Positions 43,028 through 55,460 of a DNA stretch of 64,000 bases are shown here, in pieces; the first letter of the stretch is position 1; the number at the start of each line of letters is the position of its first letter. The translations under genes and the position numbers were made by a program. Under the pieces are notes generated by a model. It saw only the letters and a list, made by a program, of their open reading frames with translations. It was not told where the DNA came from and made no database searches. The stretch spans positions 23,750 through 87,749 of the forward strand of contig OENT01000660.1 of NCBI GenBank assembly GCA_900239685.1, read 5' to 3'. This DNA is from Rotaria macrura. Lineage: Eukaryota; Rotifera; Eurotatoria; Philodinida; Philodinidae.

Positions 43028-45531
43028 TTGCATATATCTTTTTTTTTTCTAATTAGTGATAAATTTTCGTTTAAATAACAATATATTATATGTGTTTGTT
43101 TCTTTTTATAAAATTGTATTATAAAAAAAATTAAATTGTCAACGAAGTATAGAATGCGAAAGCATTGATTTGGTTGTTTACGCATTGGCATTTCTTACAA
43201 ATTCTCATTTAATGAATAAGAGTGTTTTCGAAAACGACTAATAATCATAACATTGCATACTGTCATTGTGAAAGATGGAGCCGGTCTAGATTTTTGACGA
43301 CCTTTATCGGTACCAATCCCATCTCTAGCCATCGTATGGAACGGAATCTCTTGAACATTGTGACAGTCGCCGACAGGAATATGATTATCGTTGTTCGTCA
43401 TTGTTTCGTTCTTTGTTTGTTATTGTAAGACTGACTAAAATCTCGACTATATTTGTCACTTACTATTAAAACAAACAATATATTTAGTATCCGTTCACTG
43501 TCATTGTATACCATAGAGCCTCGCATTACAAATCTGTTGTTGACGTAATCCGATAATTTTACAAGATAACAATGTTCAATGTATCGAATTTGCATAGCAC
43601 CATAATTGATCTATCATGTTCGACATCTTTTATCCCAGTGTTACAAAGAAAGATTTAGAGAAATGACAGTGATTGTGTATCAATAAACTGCAACATACAC
43701 TAGTTTTTCGAATGATTTCAAGAGGCATTAGTTGACAATTATCATCAATGTTCAATTATCGAATTATGTTTATTACGGAAATATATCTAGTTTTATTGAT
43801 TTATTGAAAATATCAGACGGCTGATTAAAAAACTAGTTGGAGACAATGAATTGAAAATTACAAATATCATACAACTATACCGTTCAATTTTCTCCAATAG
43901 AATCGATAAGTTTTAGATTACCATTGTATCATGAGAGTAACAAGAAAAAAAAAGGTTTTTCTTTTTAATTTGATACTTTCACGATCATATGCGTTGATCA
44001 ATAAGAACGAGCAAGATTGACGAGATTCATTGCTCTAGACATTGATTAGAGAAAAACAACAGCTGGTGCAATCGTCAATCTACTTTACATTGCAATATCA
44101 GTTATTCACGTCATATAATAAATATATACGCTAAAATCTATGAATTATGATAACATTTGTCAATCAAACCTTGAAGTTTAATCGAATTATTTTTCGAAGT
44201 CATCCTTCATTCTACATTTAGATATTAACTCATGATTAGTATCTAGCATAAACTCCGTTATGATCTACGATCGATCATACTACAGTTAAAGTAATGATAT
44301 GTTTGTATTTTTATAGAAAAAAAAAAGAAGAAAAAGAATCGAACGATAATCTAATCGAGTTTGATTTACTTCTTACAATGAACATTCTATTTGTTCTCGT
44401 GAGATTCAGATTAAGAAATGACAACAAATAACAATCTTGTGTTGAATAAAAACAAGAAAGAACAGAAATAAAGTTAATCATATTTCATAGTCAAGTTTTC
44501 TTCTTTGATAACAGACTAATCTACAACAGATGTAATTAAATTATTTGATATGATGCTTCTCGACCGACATGAATAAGAAAAAGATAAAATTCAAATTCAA
44601 ATCAACAAATATTCGAGATTAATAGAAAACTTTCGAATATTTCCACACGCACGATTTGTAAATTCTATTTCTTGGTATTATTTGCGACCTTGTTTCCAAA
44701 ACCATGAACTTTGAAATATGTACTGACACGTTATTATTGGTTTTAGTATAATGTCATGGACCCACTAAAATGGCAAGTACAAAGGTTGACCTTAAACAAG
44801 TCCGCTATGTTTTGTACATGATTTGTCAGTAGTTACATGAAAAGTTCACTTGAGACTAATATTAATTCTATTCAATAAAATGAACACAAATTAATTCATG
44901 AAAATGTGGATCATTCGAAAATTGAGCGTTAGAAAAATTATAAAATCTCATCGTCGATTATTTTCGAATAGTATTTTATTAAATGAAATAGTTATCTAAC
45001 TAAAATTTACTATCATGATTGCTTCGAAATATCGAATCCTGCATCTAGGGAAAAGAAAATCCTTTCTTTAGGTATCTAATATCATGCATGAACAGAATTT
45101 TTTATTTCACAGTAAAATAAGTAGAATAAATAGATAGTGACAACATAACTGTTCGATCATGTACACAGATAAAAAATATACACTATACAAAACACACTCG
45201 AATAGTAATGGTAATAATAATAATAATAATAATAATAGTAATAATACAAACGAATACAATTTTTTTTTCTTCGATAAACGGGCATATCACACGGATGAAA
45301 TAGATGCGTGCGGGGTTTGAGGGGGGGGGAGATGAAGTATAGGTAATGTTTACAAGAGAAAGAGAAAAGAAACATAGGACAAATTATGCTTGCTGGCACC
45401 AAAATATACACATTCACAGAAGTACTGTTATGAAAATTATAGCAAGATGTCCTTGTTTCTTTTTCATTTCAATTATAAACATTGAACATTTGTACAAAAG
45501 ATAGAGCTTGAGCAAATAACATGATTAATGC
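43028..45531. other. Intergenic region between convergent genes
   Basis: No RGS domain or other exon recognised on either strand. It holds the 3' UTRs of the C2-PDZ gene (+) and the MITF/TFE gene (-), a trinucleotide microsatellite (45211-45247) and a run of nine G near 45321. Confidence 0.55.
45211..45247. repeat. (AAT)n microsatellite
   Basis: About ten TAA units in a row with one GTA interruption, just downstream of the MITF/TFE stop codon on that gene's strand. Confidence 0.8.
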
Positions 45532-47909
45532 TTATGTAAAACCACCTCCAATATCCATTTCATTGTCAAAACCGAACGATGCAGAAGATAAAAATGGATC
45601 GTGCGTAAATGGTGACAATGGATCCGTTGAATTATTTCCAACAGCACTATTCGTATCATTACTATCTTCATCAACAATACCAAATACCGAAAGTGAATCG
45701 AGCGGTGGAAATGTATCAAATGTTGCAAATATTGGTGTCGATGGAGGCACTATTGGATTATTATTAAATGATGATGATAATGATGATGGTTCTTGCTTAA
45801 CTAGATGTGAAGTACCAACAGCTATTGCCGGTGAACTTTTCAATGTTGCTGCTGTGATTGTTGATGAAGATGAACTTATTGGAATACCAGCTGATAAACA
45901 TTTTCGTTCTAATTCCTGAATGAAAATAAATAACAATTTTTTTTTATTTTCAGAAAAGAAAAATTATCTTTATTTTCTTAACAAACTTTAACTCGTTCTT
46001 GTAATGCCGTATTTTGTTCACTAAGCATTTGATATTTCTCTTCAACTAGCGAAGAATTGTCATATTGTCGACGTAAAATTTTAATATAATCGACGGATGC
46101 ACGTAAGATTGTACCTTTGTTTTGTTTCGAATCTCTATGAATAATTAAATTAAAAGTATCGAATTTTAGAAATTAATGCTCGATGATATAGGAACATTTT
46201 ATTTTTGAATGATGATCGATAGTACAAAGGTTAAATATTGTTGTATTTGTTTTTTTATGGCATGAAATAAAACACATACGATCTTGTTAATTGAACTCCT
46301 AACATTTCATATACAATCTTTGATCTCGATCTTATTTCATATTCATATTGATTTGTATCTCTGCTTTCTTGTTTTCTTTTATATAGAATGAATTTATATG
46401 TAAAACAACTGAATAAACATCATATACAATAGATAGTAGTAACATTATCTCTTTTTTGTTAGTCGACATAATTAGCACTCTATTCGAGAAGAATCTCATA
46501 CGAGAAAAGGTTCATTGTTTTCGATATAAATGAGACACTAAATATGTTATTCATCTTCAAAAAGAATACGAATTTTTCTTGAACACTACTTACAACTCAG
46601 TTCCTTTGGGTAATAGAGTACCAAGTTCTTTAATACGATCGTTAATATTAAATCGACGTCGACGTTCGACTACAAGAGGTAAAGATCAATAATAAAATCA
46701 ACAAATGTAAAAATCTATCTCTCGTGTGTTTTTTTTTTTGCTATCCTACTCATATTATGATTGTCTTTTTTTTGTCGATCACGTATAACAAGACGCATTT
46801 CATCATCAGTTAATGGTAAACCAATTTTTGCTTTAGCGCTAAGTATATTTGTCGGACACGATGACGAATGTCGAGAACTACTATCGCCTCCATCTTTCGA
46901 TAATGATGATGATAAAAATGCTGAACTCATATGATCACCGGTCAATGTGGTTGATAACTATAGAGGAGAAAATTTTCATTTTATTCACATATTTTAAAAT
47001 AGAATAATTTACTCGAGGTGTTATATTTATACCATGCGTATTACTTTCAATACTGCCACATGTTGTATCATCATTAAGTTGATCATCCATCTATTAAACA
47101 AAAATAAGATTCCAAAAATTTTTCAATTTATAAGACATACTTCAGATGTAATTTCACTGTCTGGTGATGATTCTTCAGGATTTAACTAAAACATGAAATA
47201 GATATTGAATTGCTGATTCTATTCTTCAATCTATTTACTACATTAGTTGGTATTTCGGACGATTCATCACCAGCAAAACTTTGTTTACGTGACATTTGTT
47301 CAAGATGATATTTGGTTGGGTTTTCAAGACGGCTTTGAACTGTCTATTTAAGGAAGAAAACAACTATGTGAACAAAACTAGAAGTTAGCATAAATGAAAA
47401 TGACTTGAACTTGTTGTGTAGGTGCAATTGGTTGTTTAAGTAAAAAAGTAACAGAATCTGATTGTTTTGTATTTGCTGATGATGACAATCGTATTGCATT
47501 TGACGAATTACTTATTCGGACTGGATTGACATCTCGATTTAAAAGAGATGATAAATTTGGTGATGCTCGTTGTTTACTCGGACTTTCATCAGTCTACGAT
47601 AAATAAGTAAATTTAATTCAATTTCTTTCCTTATTTTTTACAAATTCAAAATTTACTAGCTGTCTTCGTAATTGACTCATTCCACTGCGTTTACTTGTAT
47701 TTCTAAACAAATAAGAAAAGAAAAACATCCAGGCATAAAAATATTCTCAGGTTTTTTTGATTTTACGTTTGTTTAACGATTCTGTAAGTTGACGTTGGTG
47801 AGGATAAAAGATCTTTGAGCATTGATTCATTTAAATATGAATGTTGTTGTCTTTCCTCAACAAGTTCGAAATCCAAATCAGGTAAATTTGGATCAGATGA
47901 TGTGAACAT
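45532..47909 (-). CDS. MITF: MITF/TFE-family bHLH-leucine-zipper transcription factor
   Basis: Ten exons on the minus strand (5' to 3'): 47767-47909, 47657-47702, 47411-47593, 47242-47343, 47141-47185, 47013-47090, 46750-46957, 46594-46669, 45987-46134 and 45532-45915, giving 470 residues in frame. The N-terminus carries the family motif [11 protein letters not shown] (about 130). The basic region [19 protein letters not shown] (about 257-275) leads into helix 1 ([13 protein letters not shown]) and helix 2 ([18 protein letters not shown], 299-316). A zipper with leucines at 331, 338 and 345 follows, and the C-terminus is Ser-rich with an acidic end. These factors bind E-box/CLEAR sites as dimers and control lysosome, autophagy and pigment-cell genes. 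It is the single-gene equivalent of MITF, TFEB, TFE3 and TFEC; the symbol is by family, not proven orthology. A 3' splice signal (TTGTTCTGTAG) lies 27 bases upstream of the start. Confidence 0.93.
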
Positions 47910-49699
47910 TGTATTTAGATATTTAAAGTATAATATCTACAGAACAAAAAGAAAAAAAGACATATTTATTTTTAATAATATAAGAACTTATATCTCATGA
48001 AATGTAATCATGATGCAACTTTTTAAGATATATTTATAAACAGCTGTTTTTGACTTTTTTTTGTCTATTCTGTATATAAGTTCGACATGGAAATAAATAA
48101 AAGGATTAGTATCTCTATCTAGAATAAGAATCATTATGAAGGTACGAGAACATGGCTAATGTAGAATATTTACACCAATGAGAATGAAGGTTGCTACTGT
48201 CATAGAAATTCATATTTTTTTGTTATTCTTCGTATATTTCAGAATATATATTCATTCAGAATTTTAAAGAATAATTTGAAGTGTAACTTTAAAAAGAAAA
48301 ATGAATAATTGTTATTGTTTTTTTGAAAGAAAAAGCAACTTATGCATTTGAAGAATTGAATGAAATTTCTCATCCATTTTACTATTTCATACGTGGAAAT
48401 ATTCAGAAAATAAAAATTTTTTAAACGATAAACTATGTGAAATATTTTTTTCGTTGTTAAGGAAAAATATATAAAAAAAAATCTCATTCAATATTGGTCA
48501 CATGAACAATTCATCATAAGACAATATGATCTAAGATTTATTTTTCTAGTATAGAAATACTTACTGTGAGAATCTTTCTTTTTTTTTTCTAATAAAAGAA
48601 TGAGATTATTCTTCATCTAGTTGTTTCTATGACTCAGAATATTGCAAACAAAACATTCTGTAATGAGAATTTGAAAGATTGACATACATGCACGAGCTTA
48701 TGTTTATATGAGTCATGTGTTTTGAAAATGTTAAGTGTATATATATACATATGAGATGTTTGCATTAGACGTACTACGATAGATCTTATCTGATCACAGT
48801 TGATTAAGTATGTTTAATAGAAATTGAATCATGCTGAGAATCAAAACATTGATGAAGAGACAAAAAGAAAAACGTACGAGTCTCTTATTCTATGTTCTCA
48901 GATCATGCACAGACTAGTCTATGTTTACATTTTGAATATACAGAACATGAAAGAAGAAAAGATGTCTAGTGAAACTTGAGCCATTTATTAATGATGTCTT
49001 ATTCATTGAATAGAATAGAACGATGAACATCGCCTTATGATACGATCAGAATCGCCACGATATTTATTCATATGACCTTTGAACAGTAGACAGATTGCCT
49101 GATTTTATTACTGTATGTTTTGTGCTATCCGGATTTTATAAGTCATTTATAACATTAACACGTAGGTGTACCGTTCGTGAGCCATTTGAATGACTTTTGT
49201 TCATCGATTGATCCTTGAAATACGTAATCTACGAAAACAATGATATAGAGAGAAAAGTGCGGTCGCAATATCAAAAAAAACCTTCATCTTTGATTCACTG
49301 ATTTTGATCATAATATTAATGTCTTAACTTTTTCTTTGACAGATTAAATAAGATGCCTATCGCAAGCTATTGTTTTCGGTCATCTATTCGTAATTTCGGT
49401 GATGTTAAAGATCGTATGAGTAAATTGATATTTCATTTCGGAAATGAAATCAAGCCAGAGAATCAATTTTCGTTTAACAGTGCGATCTAGTTGCAATTTT
49501 GAAGTAGTTTGGTTCTTTGCTATTTTTTATTGAAAAATTTCGCGTATTGTTCTAACTTTTATTTTAATTAAAAAGGTCTTTCCAATAAAGATTTCTTTCT
49601 TTTTTACGGATTCGTAATTGGAGCAAGTGCAGTTTCAATGAATGATTAAGCTTGAAAAGAAGGACTGAAGTCGATCGAACTGATAGCGATTTTTCGCTT

Positions 49700-50665
49700 G
49701 GTTTTGTTGAAAAAACATCAAATCGGCTCCATCAGTTTGGTTGGTCGTTGACCCATCTAACATGGGTTGCAAAAGAAATGGAAAAAAAATGTTGTACCAT
49801 GTTGAAGACTTCTAATCCATCCAAATTTTTTTAACGAAAGGAGCTTTGCCTGAGCTACATATTTTGCCAGGATGAATGTGAAACGAGGAAAAGTTTAAAA
49901 AAATCAGTGCTTCTAAAAACGTTCGTGCAACTCACCATCCAATAACGTCACTTTCTATTTTGATTGATGTTTTTAATAGTGAAAGAGAATGGAAAGACCA
50001 TGCTAAATAATGATTTTCGTAGCATAAAGCAATGTCTTTCTAATGGTCTATTGAAAATTAAATTGTTCTGAGATTTTATACCGAAATATTACTTTTTCTG
50101 AAATAGACTAAAAATTTTGGTTATTCTCATTATCTGATCATCTTGCAATGGTGAAAATTATTTAACTTGTTCAGATTCTAAGATTTGACATGTCTAACAC
50201 ATAATGCAAAAAATTGAGTTCATGCATGCTTGTTCTAGAGATGATGGCTGATATTCGTGCAGACTGATGGTTCTTATTAGAAAATTTATTGTTAGAAAAA
50301 TTAATTTTTTTCAATCTTTGCCTGAAGAATCAAGAACGAAATAAAAATTTTTTAACGTTTTGGTTTAGTTTTTGTTAAAATTTGGTGGATATTGCCAAAA
50401 CTGTTTGAGAAATACAGATTTTTACTGGTTGCAAGAACTTTTTTTAAGAGATAGTTAGTTTTAGGCTTGTCCTCTTTGTCAGATTCGTCCTGACGAAATT
50501 CGCAGTTCAGAAATTGCTGTTTTCATTGGGAAATAATTTGGATAGATTAGAAATTGTCAATATAGTCTAACAGTGTCTGAAATTTTTTCCATTTCTTTTG
50601 CAACTCATGCTAGAACCATTTTCAGCTAGTCAGATCCACCGATCTGAAGGTGATTTTCAACACTC
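49700..50665. mobile_element. Diverged palindromic (foldback-type) element
   Basis: Two arms (about 49700-49950 and 50410-50665) are inverted, diverged copies. CATGGGTTGCAAAAGAAATG at 49761 pairs with the block ending at 50609; CTAATCCATCC at 49812 with the block ending 50550; GCCAGGATGAAT at 49866 with ATTCGTCCTGAC ending 50494. Paired coordinates add to nearly the same sum (100360-100370), which shows one continuous inverted repeat centred near 50183. The outer ends and any target duplication were not defined, and there is no coding capacity. Confidence 0.6.
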
Positions 50666-53017
50666 TTACTTAATGAATGTATCTAAATATGTTTTATCAT
50701 AGCATGGCTAATTCATTGCGCTAAGGTGAATCATTGTTAGCAGAGTAACAGTTATCAGGCAGCTATTAAACGATATTCTACGTCGAACCAAACACATATG
50801 CATGAAAAATTACACTGGAATCGATCATGAATCATTTGACTTCAAAAGTTATAGTGGGATGGGAAAAGCGCCACCGAGTTGTTCGCTCACTAAAATTGTC
50901 GTAGAAAAATATTAAAACATATTATCTTATTTTATGTCGTTACGCTATCTGAAGTTCATTAGACTAATGATCGAGTTTCTATTGTTTATTGTGCTTGTGT
51001 TGAATAAAAATAGAAAATTCTAATTTGATCATAAGAAATATTTGTATGGCATGCTAACAAAGAGCAATTTTGAGAAGTGTTGGGATCTTTTTTCTGGCAA
51101 AATATTGAATAGATTATAAGGATCTTTTTGTTATTTGATGATGAAATAAGCTAGATAGTTGAAAATTTAAGCGCCACACAGAAGATTATCATTTAATACT
51201 GATAGTCGGAATAAAAACGTAGCTTATTATGTTCAAGAGAAAAATTAAGCATTTTTAACGAACAATACGACACCTAGGAGAATTCTGAAGAGTGCTAATA
51301 CTCATAATTCGTATACAGTGAAGATTTTTACGGCTCTATAATCTATTTAGGATAAACTAAATGAAGGTTTGTTCTTTTCTTTTTGAATATTTGTTTTTCG
51401 AGGTTAAAGTTAGGATTGTTAACGACAGTTCTTCCGACGCTAAACATCACATCTGTATCAGATGAACGCATTATTTCTAGAGTGGTTGTTGAAAAAAAAT
51501 TGTGACATAACAAACAGCAATGCAATATGAAAATTTTGCAATCAACCATTGAGTCGAATAGAACAAAAGTGGATAGTTTTTAGTGAAGCCAATGATGCAT
51601 AAAGATGATCCGTTTGATCGGCACGCGTGACATAGGATAACTGGGATAGAAAATTGACTGCAGATTTTTCTCTTCCTTCTGCTCATGTTTTAAGAAGGTC
51701 AATTTGAAATGGCCTGTCTCGAACAACTACTTTTAATATAGGCAGGATCCATATTGACAACGGGTAAAACAAAAATTCTCGTGTCGAGTAGATCTGGATG
51801 TTTAATATATTTAAGTCGATTCTATGGGAGTCAATCTAATTTAAGATAACGAAAATATTTTTAACCCAAATCATTAGTCCTCCATATTTTACGAAATCAT
51901 GAATACAGGAGCAATGTAGGGAGATGTATGATAAAAAATTTTCGCTCAAATCCTCAGTTTTATATGTAGAAAGAAAAACTTAATCTTGAAATAAAAACAC
52001 TTGTTCAAGTATTACCCGTTACATATTTTCGTGAAAATGTTTACAAAATGAAAGAGTTACAGATTCTTTCATACCAGACATATTCTAGAGTATTTTTTTA
52101 CAATCAAGTTACGTGAATTGTCAAACCTACTTCATTCGATAGCCATGCTATTTAAACCGATCAATAATACACATAGTATGATTTTAAAAAGAATTCTTAT
52201 GAGTTTCAGTTTTAAGAACAGTATATAATGAAATTAAGACCTCCAACTCTCATGGCATTCATATTCTGAAGAAAAAGATCTGTACATCGATCTTAATCAT
52301 GAAAACTTATTTGAAATAAGTCATTGTTTAAACTCTACGACTACTTCTATAAATTTTTATGTCAATGTTATAGCTAACATCTACTGATTGAAACTTCAAC
52401 TACTTTCAGATCATGCTATTCTGATACCAGTTTACCAGCATGCATCTGAGAATTTATCTGTTGTTGACAATTATCGATATTATTTAATTGTATTTTTCAA
52501 TTGATCTTCATACAAGTCAATGTAACCTTGGTCTCTCATATGAGATATTTCTGTTCACTCGAATATTTTTAAATGATGCACATCTTCTTCTTCAAAATGT
52601 TCGCAATCAATGCTAACGAAAAGAAAACTTTGTTTTTCCACATCTCTAATTCTAAATTGTATCCTGAATCAATGTTCAAGATTTAGTTGAACTGGTCTAA
52701 ATTCAATTAGAAATTATTTTCTCATGAAATCATTGCATTGATCATCATAATACTTACAGCTGAAATAATCATGTGTGTTTAGTTTTAAATTTAGCATAAA
52801 AAATTTGAACAGGGTGAATGAGTTTTGCTTATCAATGTCCGATTTAGATCAGATGTATGAATATTTTTCAGGAATAGAATTCCACTTAATGTATTTTATT
52901 ACAAAGTCGTGTAAGATCGTCAGAAAGCTTGTTATAAAGAACAAGCATGTATCATATACCCATTCAGTGTTTTTCTTTGATTGATGTTGTGCAGAAATTT
53001 CCAGTCGGTACGTACAT

Positions 53018-54016
53018 CGCCCACGGAAAAATCTTTAGGAAAAAATTGCGGTCAACCGCTGTTTTTCTCACTGCATATTAAATGAACATGTCGTTTAATT
53101 GTATTAATGAATTTTATTTTCGTAAATTGAATCTTATTTGAGAAGGAATTAGTGTGAAAGGCTTGCAGTCAAGCCGGTGACAGCTGATCTTTTTGATTCT
53201 GAATTAATTTTAAAATAAAAAAATCAATGATCGACCAACGTGATAAAGTTTTTTATCCTTGTTGTTCAAAATATATATCTAGGGTGAAACAGCTTAAACA
53301 AGGTTTTTTGATTTCTGTGATGCTTCCTTGATTTTCCTGTTTTATTTTTTTTTGGATTTCTGTAATTCTTTGAATTTTTTTGTTGTTTTTTCCGATTTCA
53401 TTAATTAAAATTAATTGATTAAAAATTATAAAACTCGGAAAAATCATAGAAATCACCTGTTTTCTCTTTGCTCGATCGGTTTATAAGGCAGATTTGTTGA
53501 TAGATTTGTGTTTTCAAATATGATTGTGTGTTTTCTATAGTCATATACGAATTTGGAGAAGTAGAGGTATATGAGGAAAATTAGTGTTCGAATCCAGCCT
53601 CGACTAAAAAAAAGATTAAAAATATATGATTAGATTGCTTACTGACCGACTAAGTGAAAAACGAGCCATAATGACAGTTTCTAATAGAAATTACCTATAC
53701 CAAGAAGTTCGTAAGCAATACTATGAAAGTATAAATAATTACAGTTAATTTTTTTTCAGAGTTTGAGTACATCTTAAAAAACCGCTGTATACCGCGGTGT
53801 CAAGAAACCCCAGTATTTAGCAGTTTCTAAAAAATGCCGGAGTCAGACCGTTAATGCGGTTTTTTAAAGCCGCGTCTTGAAATAATCGCGGTGAATACTG
53901 TTTTTCGGAGAGCGAAATAAGCGGTCCGACTCCCGCGTTTCTAAATACCGTTCCAAACCGCGGTTTTGTAAAACGCATTTAATCGCGTTTTTGCAGCAAA
54001 TTTTTTTCCGTGGGCG
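53018..54016. mobile_element. DNA element with CGCCCACGG termini and a GC-rich palindromic block
   Basis: The ends are inverted: CGCCCACGGAAAAA on the left and TTTTTTTCCGTGGGCG on the right. GTACA occurs just outside each end (53012-53016 and 54016-54020), so a 4-5 bp duplication is possible. The right third (about 53780-54000) is unusually GC-rich and self-complementary: GTATTTAG...GGAGTCAGACCG pairs with its inverted form GTATTTAGAAACGCGGGAGTCGGACCG, read on the other strand, around a centre near 53885. The string CCGCGGT recurs several times. No protein is encoded. The superfamily is unassigned. Confidence 0.6.
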
Positions 54017-54519
54017 TACAGTAAAGTAGATATCGAACTCATTGATTGTATCCTGTATATAACGGAAAATAAAAAAGAGTATTATCATTTAAAATCCCAT
54101 TGTGTTAATTACGCAATACTACCACAATAGGTTGAACGTAGGAGTCAAGATCATATCCTTAGTTTTCAGCTATGTTATAAAATAAAGAGAGACCTGATCG
54201 ATTCAATTCCTGAAGAAATAAAAAGAGATCGATATACATGTACATAGATCTGTTAGTATTAGATTCGGATCTAGTTAATACACAAACTTCAGTAGATCTT
54301 GGATTGGATCGAGTCTGGTGTCGAAAATTGGACACACTCGGATATTTTGTGAAACACGATCTAAACGAAATGTTGGAGTATATAAGGTAGGAAATTTGCA
54401 CCCTGTCCCCCATCACAAATTGTGCCAGGCGTGATCGGTGTACGATCAAAAATCCTTTTAAATATTAGCTTTTGTTTTCTGTTGTTCAAGACGATAGACA
54501 TAGCTATATGTTTGCTATA

Positions 54520-55460
54520 ATCGGTGGTGCAAAAGTTTTGCATTGATTTTGATTTTGATATAACTCTGTGATGCAATACCATAGAGATTTGATGTGTTTT
54601 TATTAGAAAGAGCAAAGTGTCTAGTGCAAAAATTTATAAAAGAACTGGATTGGAAATGTTTTTCGAAGGCCAAAGAAGTCCAAGAAAAACAATGTCGCAA
54701 TGTTGATCCCATTTTTTTTATCGAAAAATCTTTGTTCGAGTTTTTTTGTTGCCGACTTTCGGTGCTTTTGAGTATCATATTCATACAGTTGTTCACTACA
54801 ACGAAGCTTTGCTTTAGTATGAAAATAACTGGTATAGCATGCAAGTGAATGAACAGAAGACAATTTGATTTAAAAAATTAATTATTCAAATTTGAGTTTC
54901 CAACGCGAGAACAAACTTTTGTCTGAATATCTGAAAGAGAAACTGTGTACTATTCCAAATAATATCGTTTGCTAGAGGACTCATTAAACTTTCTTTTTCA
55001 TATAAAACATATGGCGTCTGGCAACAACTCTCTCGGAGTACAGTTTATTTTTTCGACTACTATCGATGGTGATAAAAAGTCCGTTATCTATATGATATCT
55101 TGAAAGCGTTGATTTCGACTGTACAAAAAATGTAGAAAATTTCTTTTTTCTTTTTGTACGGCATCAATTGCACTCTCTATTTACATAATAAAATGTGGAT
55201 TAGATTAATGAAAAGATAACCTGTCTAATTATAGGAATTATTTCCTAAGGTCGAAAAACTTGCAAAAGAGTTATCCTGTGCATTTTTTTCTAAGATTTTT
55301 TTGGCCTTCAAAAAACATTTCCAATCTAATTCTTTAATGTATTTTTGCACTAGACACTTTGCTGTTTCTAATAGAAAAGAACACATCGAATCTCAACGGT
55401 ATTGCATCACAAAGTTATATCAAAATCAAAATTAATGTAAAACTTTTGCATCACCCCTTT
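54520..55460. mobile_element. Non-autonomous DNA transposon with about 185-bp inverted termini
   Basis: The left arm (54521-54705) and right arm (about 55270-55455) are inverted copies with roughly 80% or more identity by eye. Shared strings include GATTTTGATTTTGATATAAC, TGATGCAATACC, AGCAAAGTGTCTAGTGCAAA and TTGGAAATGTTTTT. Paired coordinates sum to about 109974. The tips read GGTGGTGCAAAAGTTTTGCA and GGGTGATGCAAAAGTTTTAC, with TA near each side, which suggests a Tc1/mariner-type MITE. The overlapping ORFs within it are by-products. Confidence 0.7.

Noticed and set aside
45157..45417. 86-aa minus-strand ORF with a Tyr run
   Set aside because: The Tyr run is simply the translated (AAT)n microsatellite.
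45521..45919. 132-aa plus-strand ORF opposite the MITF/TFE last exon
   Set aside because: It is the antisense shadow of the Ser/Asp-rich coding exon on the minus strand.
53570..53625. tRNA-like B box (GTTCGAATCC) followed by an A-rich tail
   Set aside because: No A box, acceptor stem or anticodon arm could be paired upstream, so neither a tRNA nor a tRNA-derived SINE is supported.
54515..54863. Overlapping ORFs of 69-109 aa on both strands
   Set aside because: They read through the inverted terminus of a MITE and have no recognised domain.
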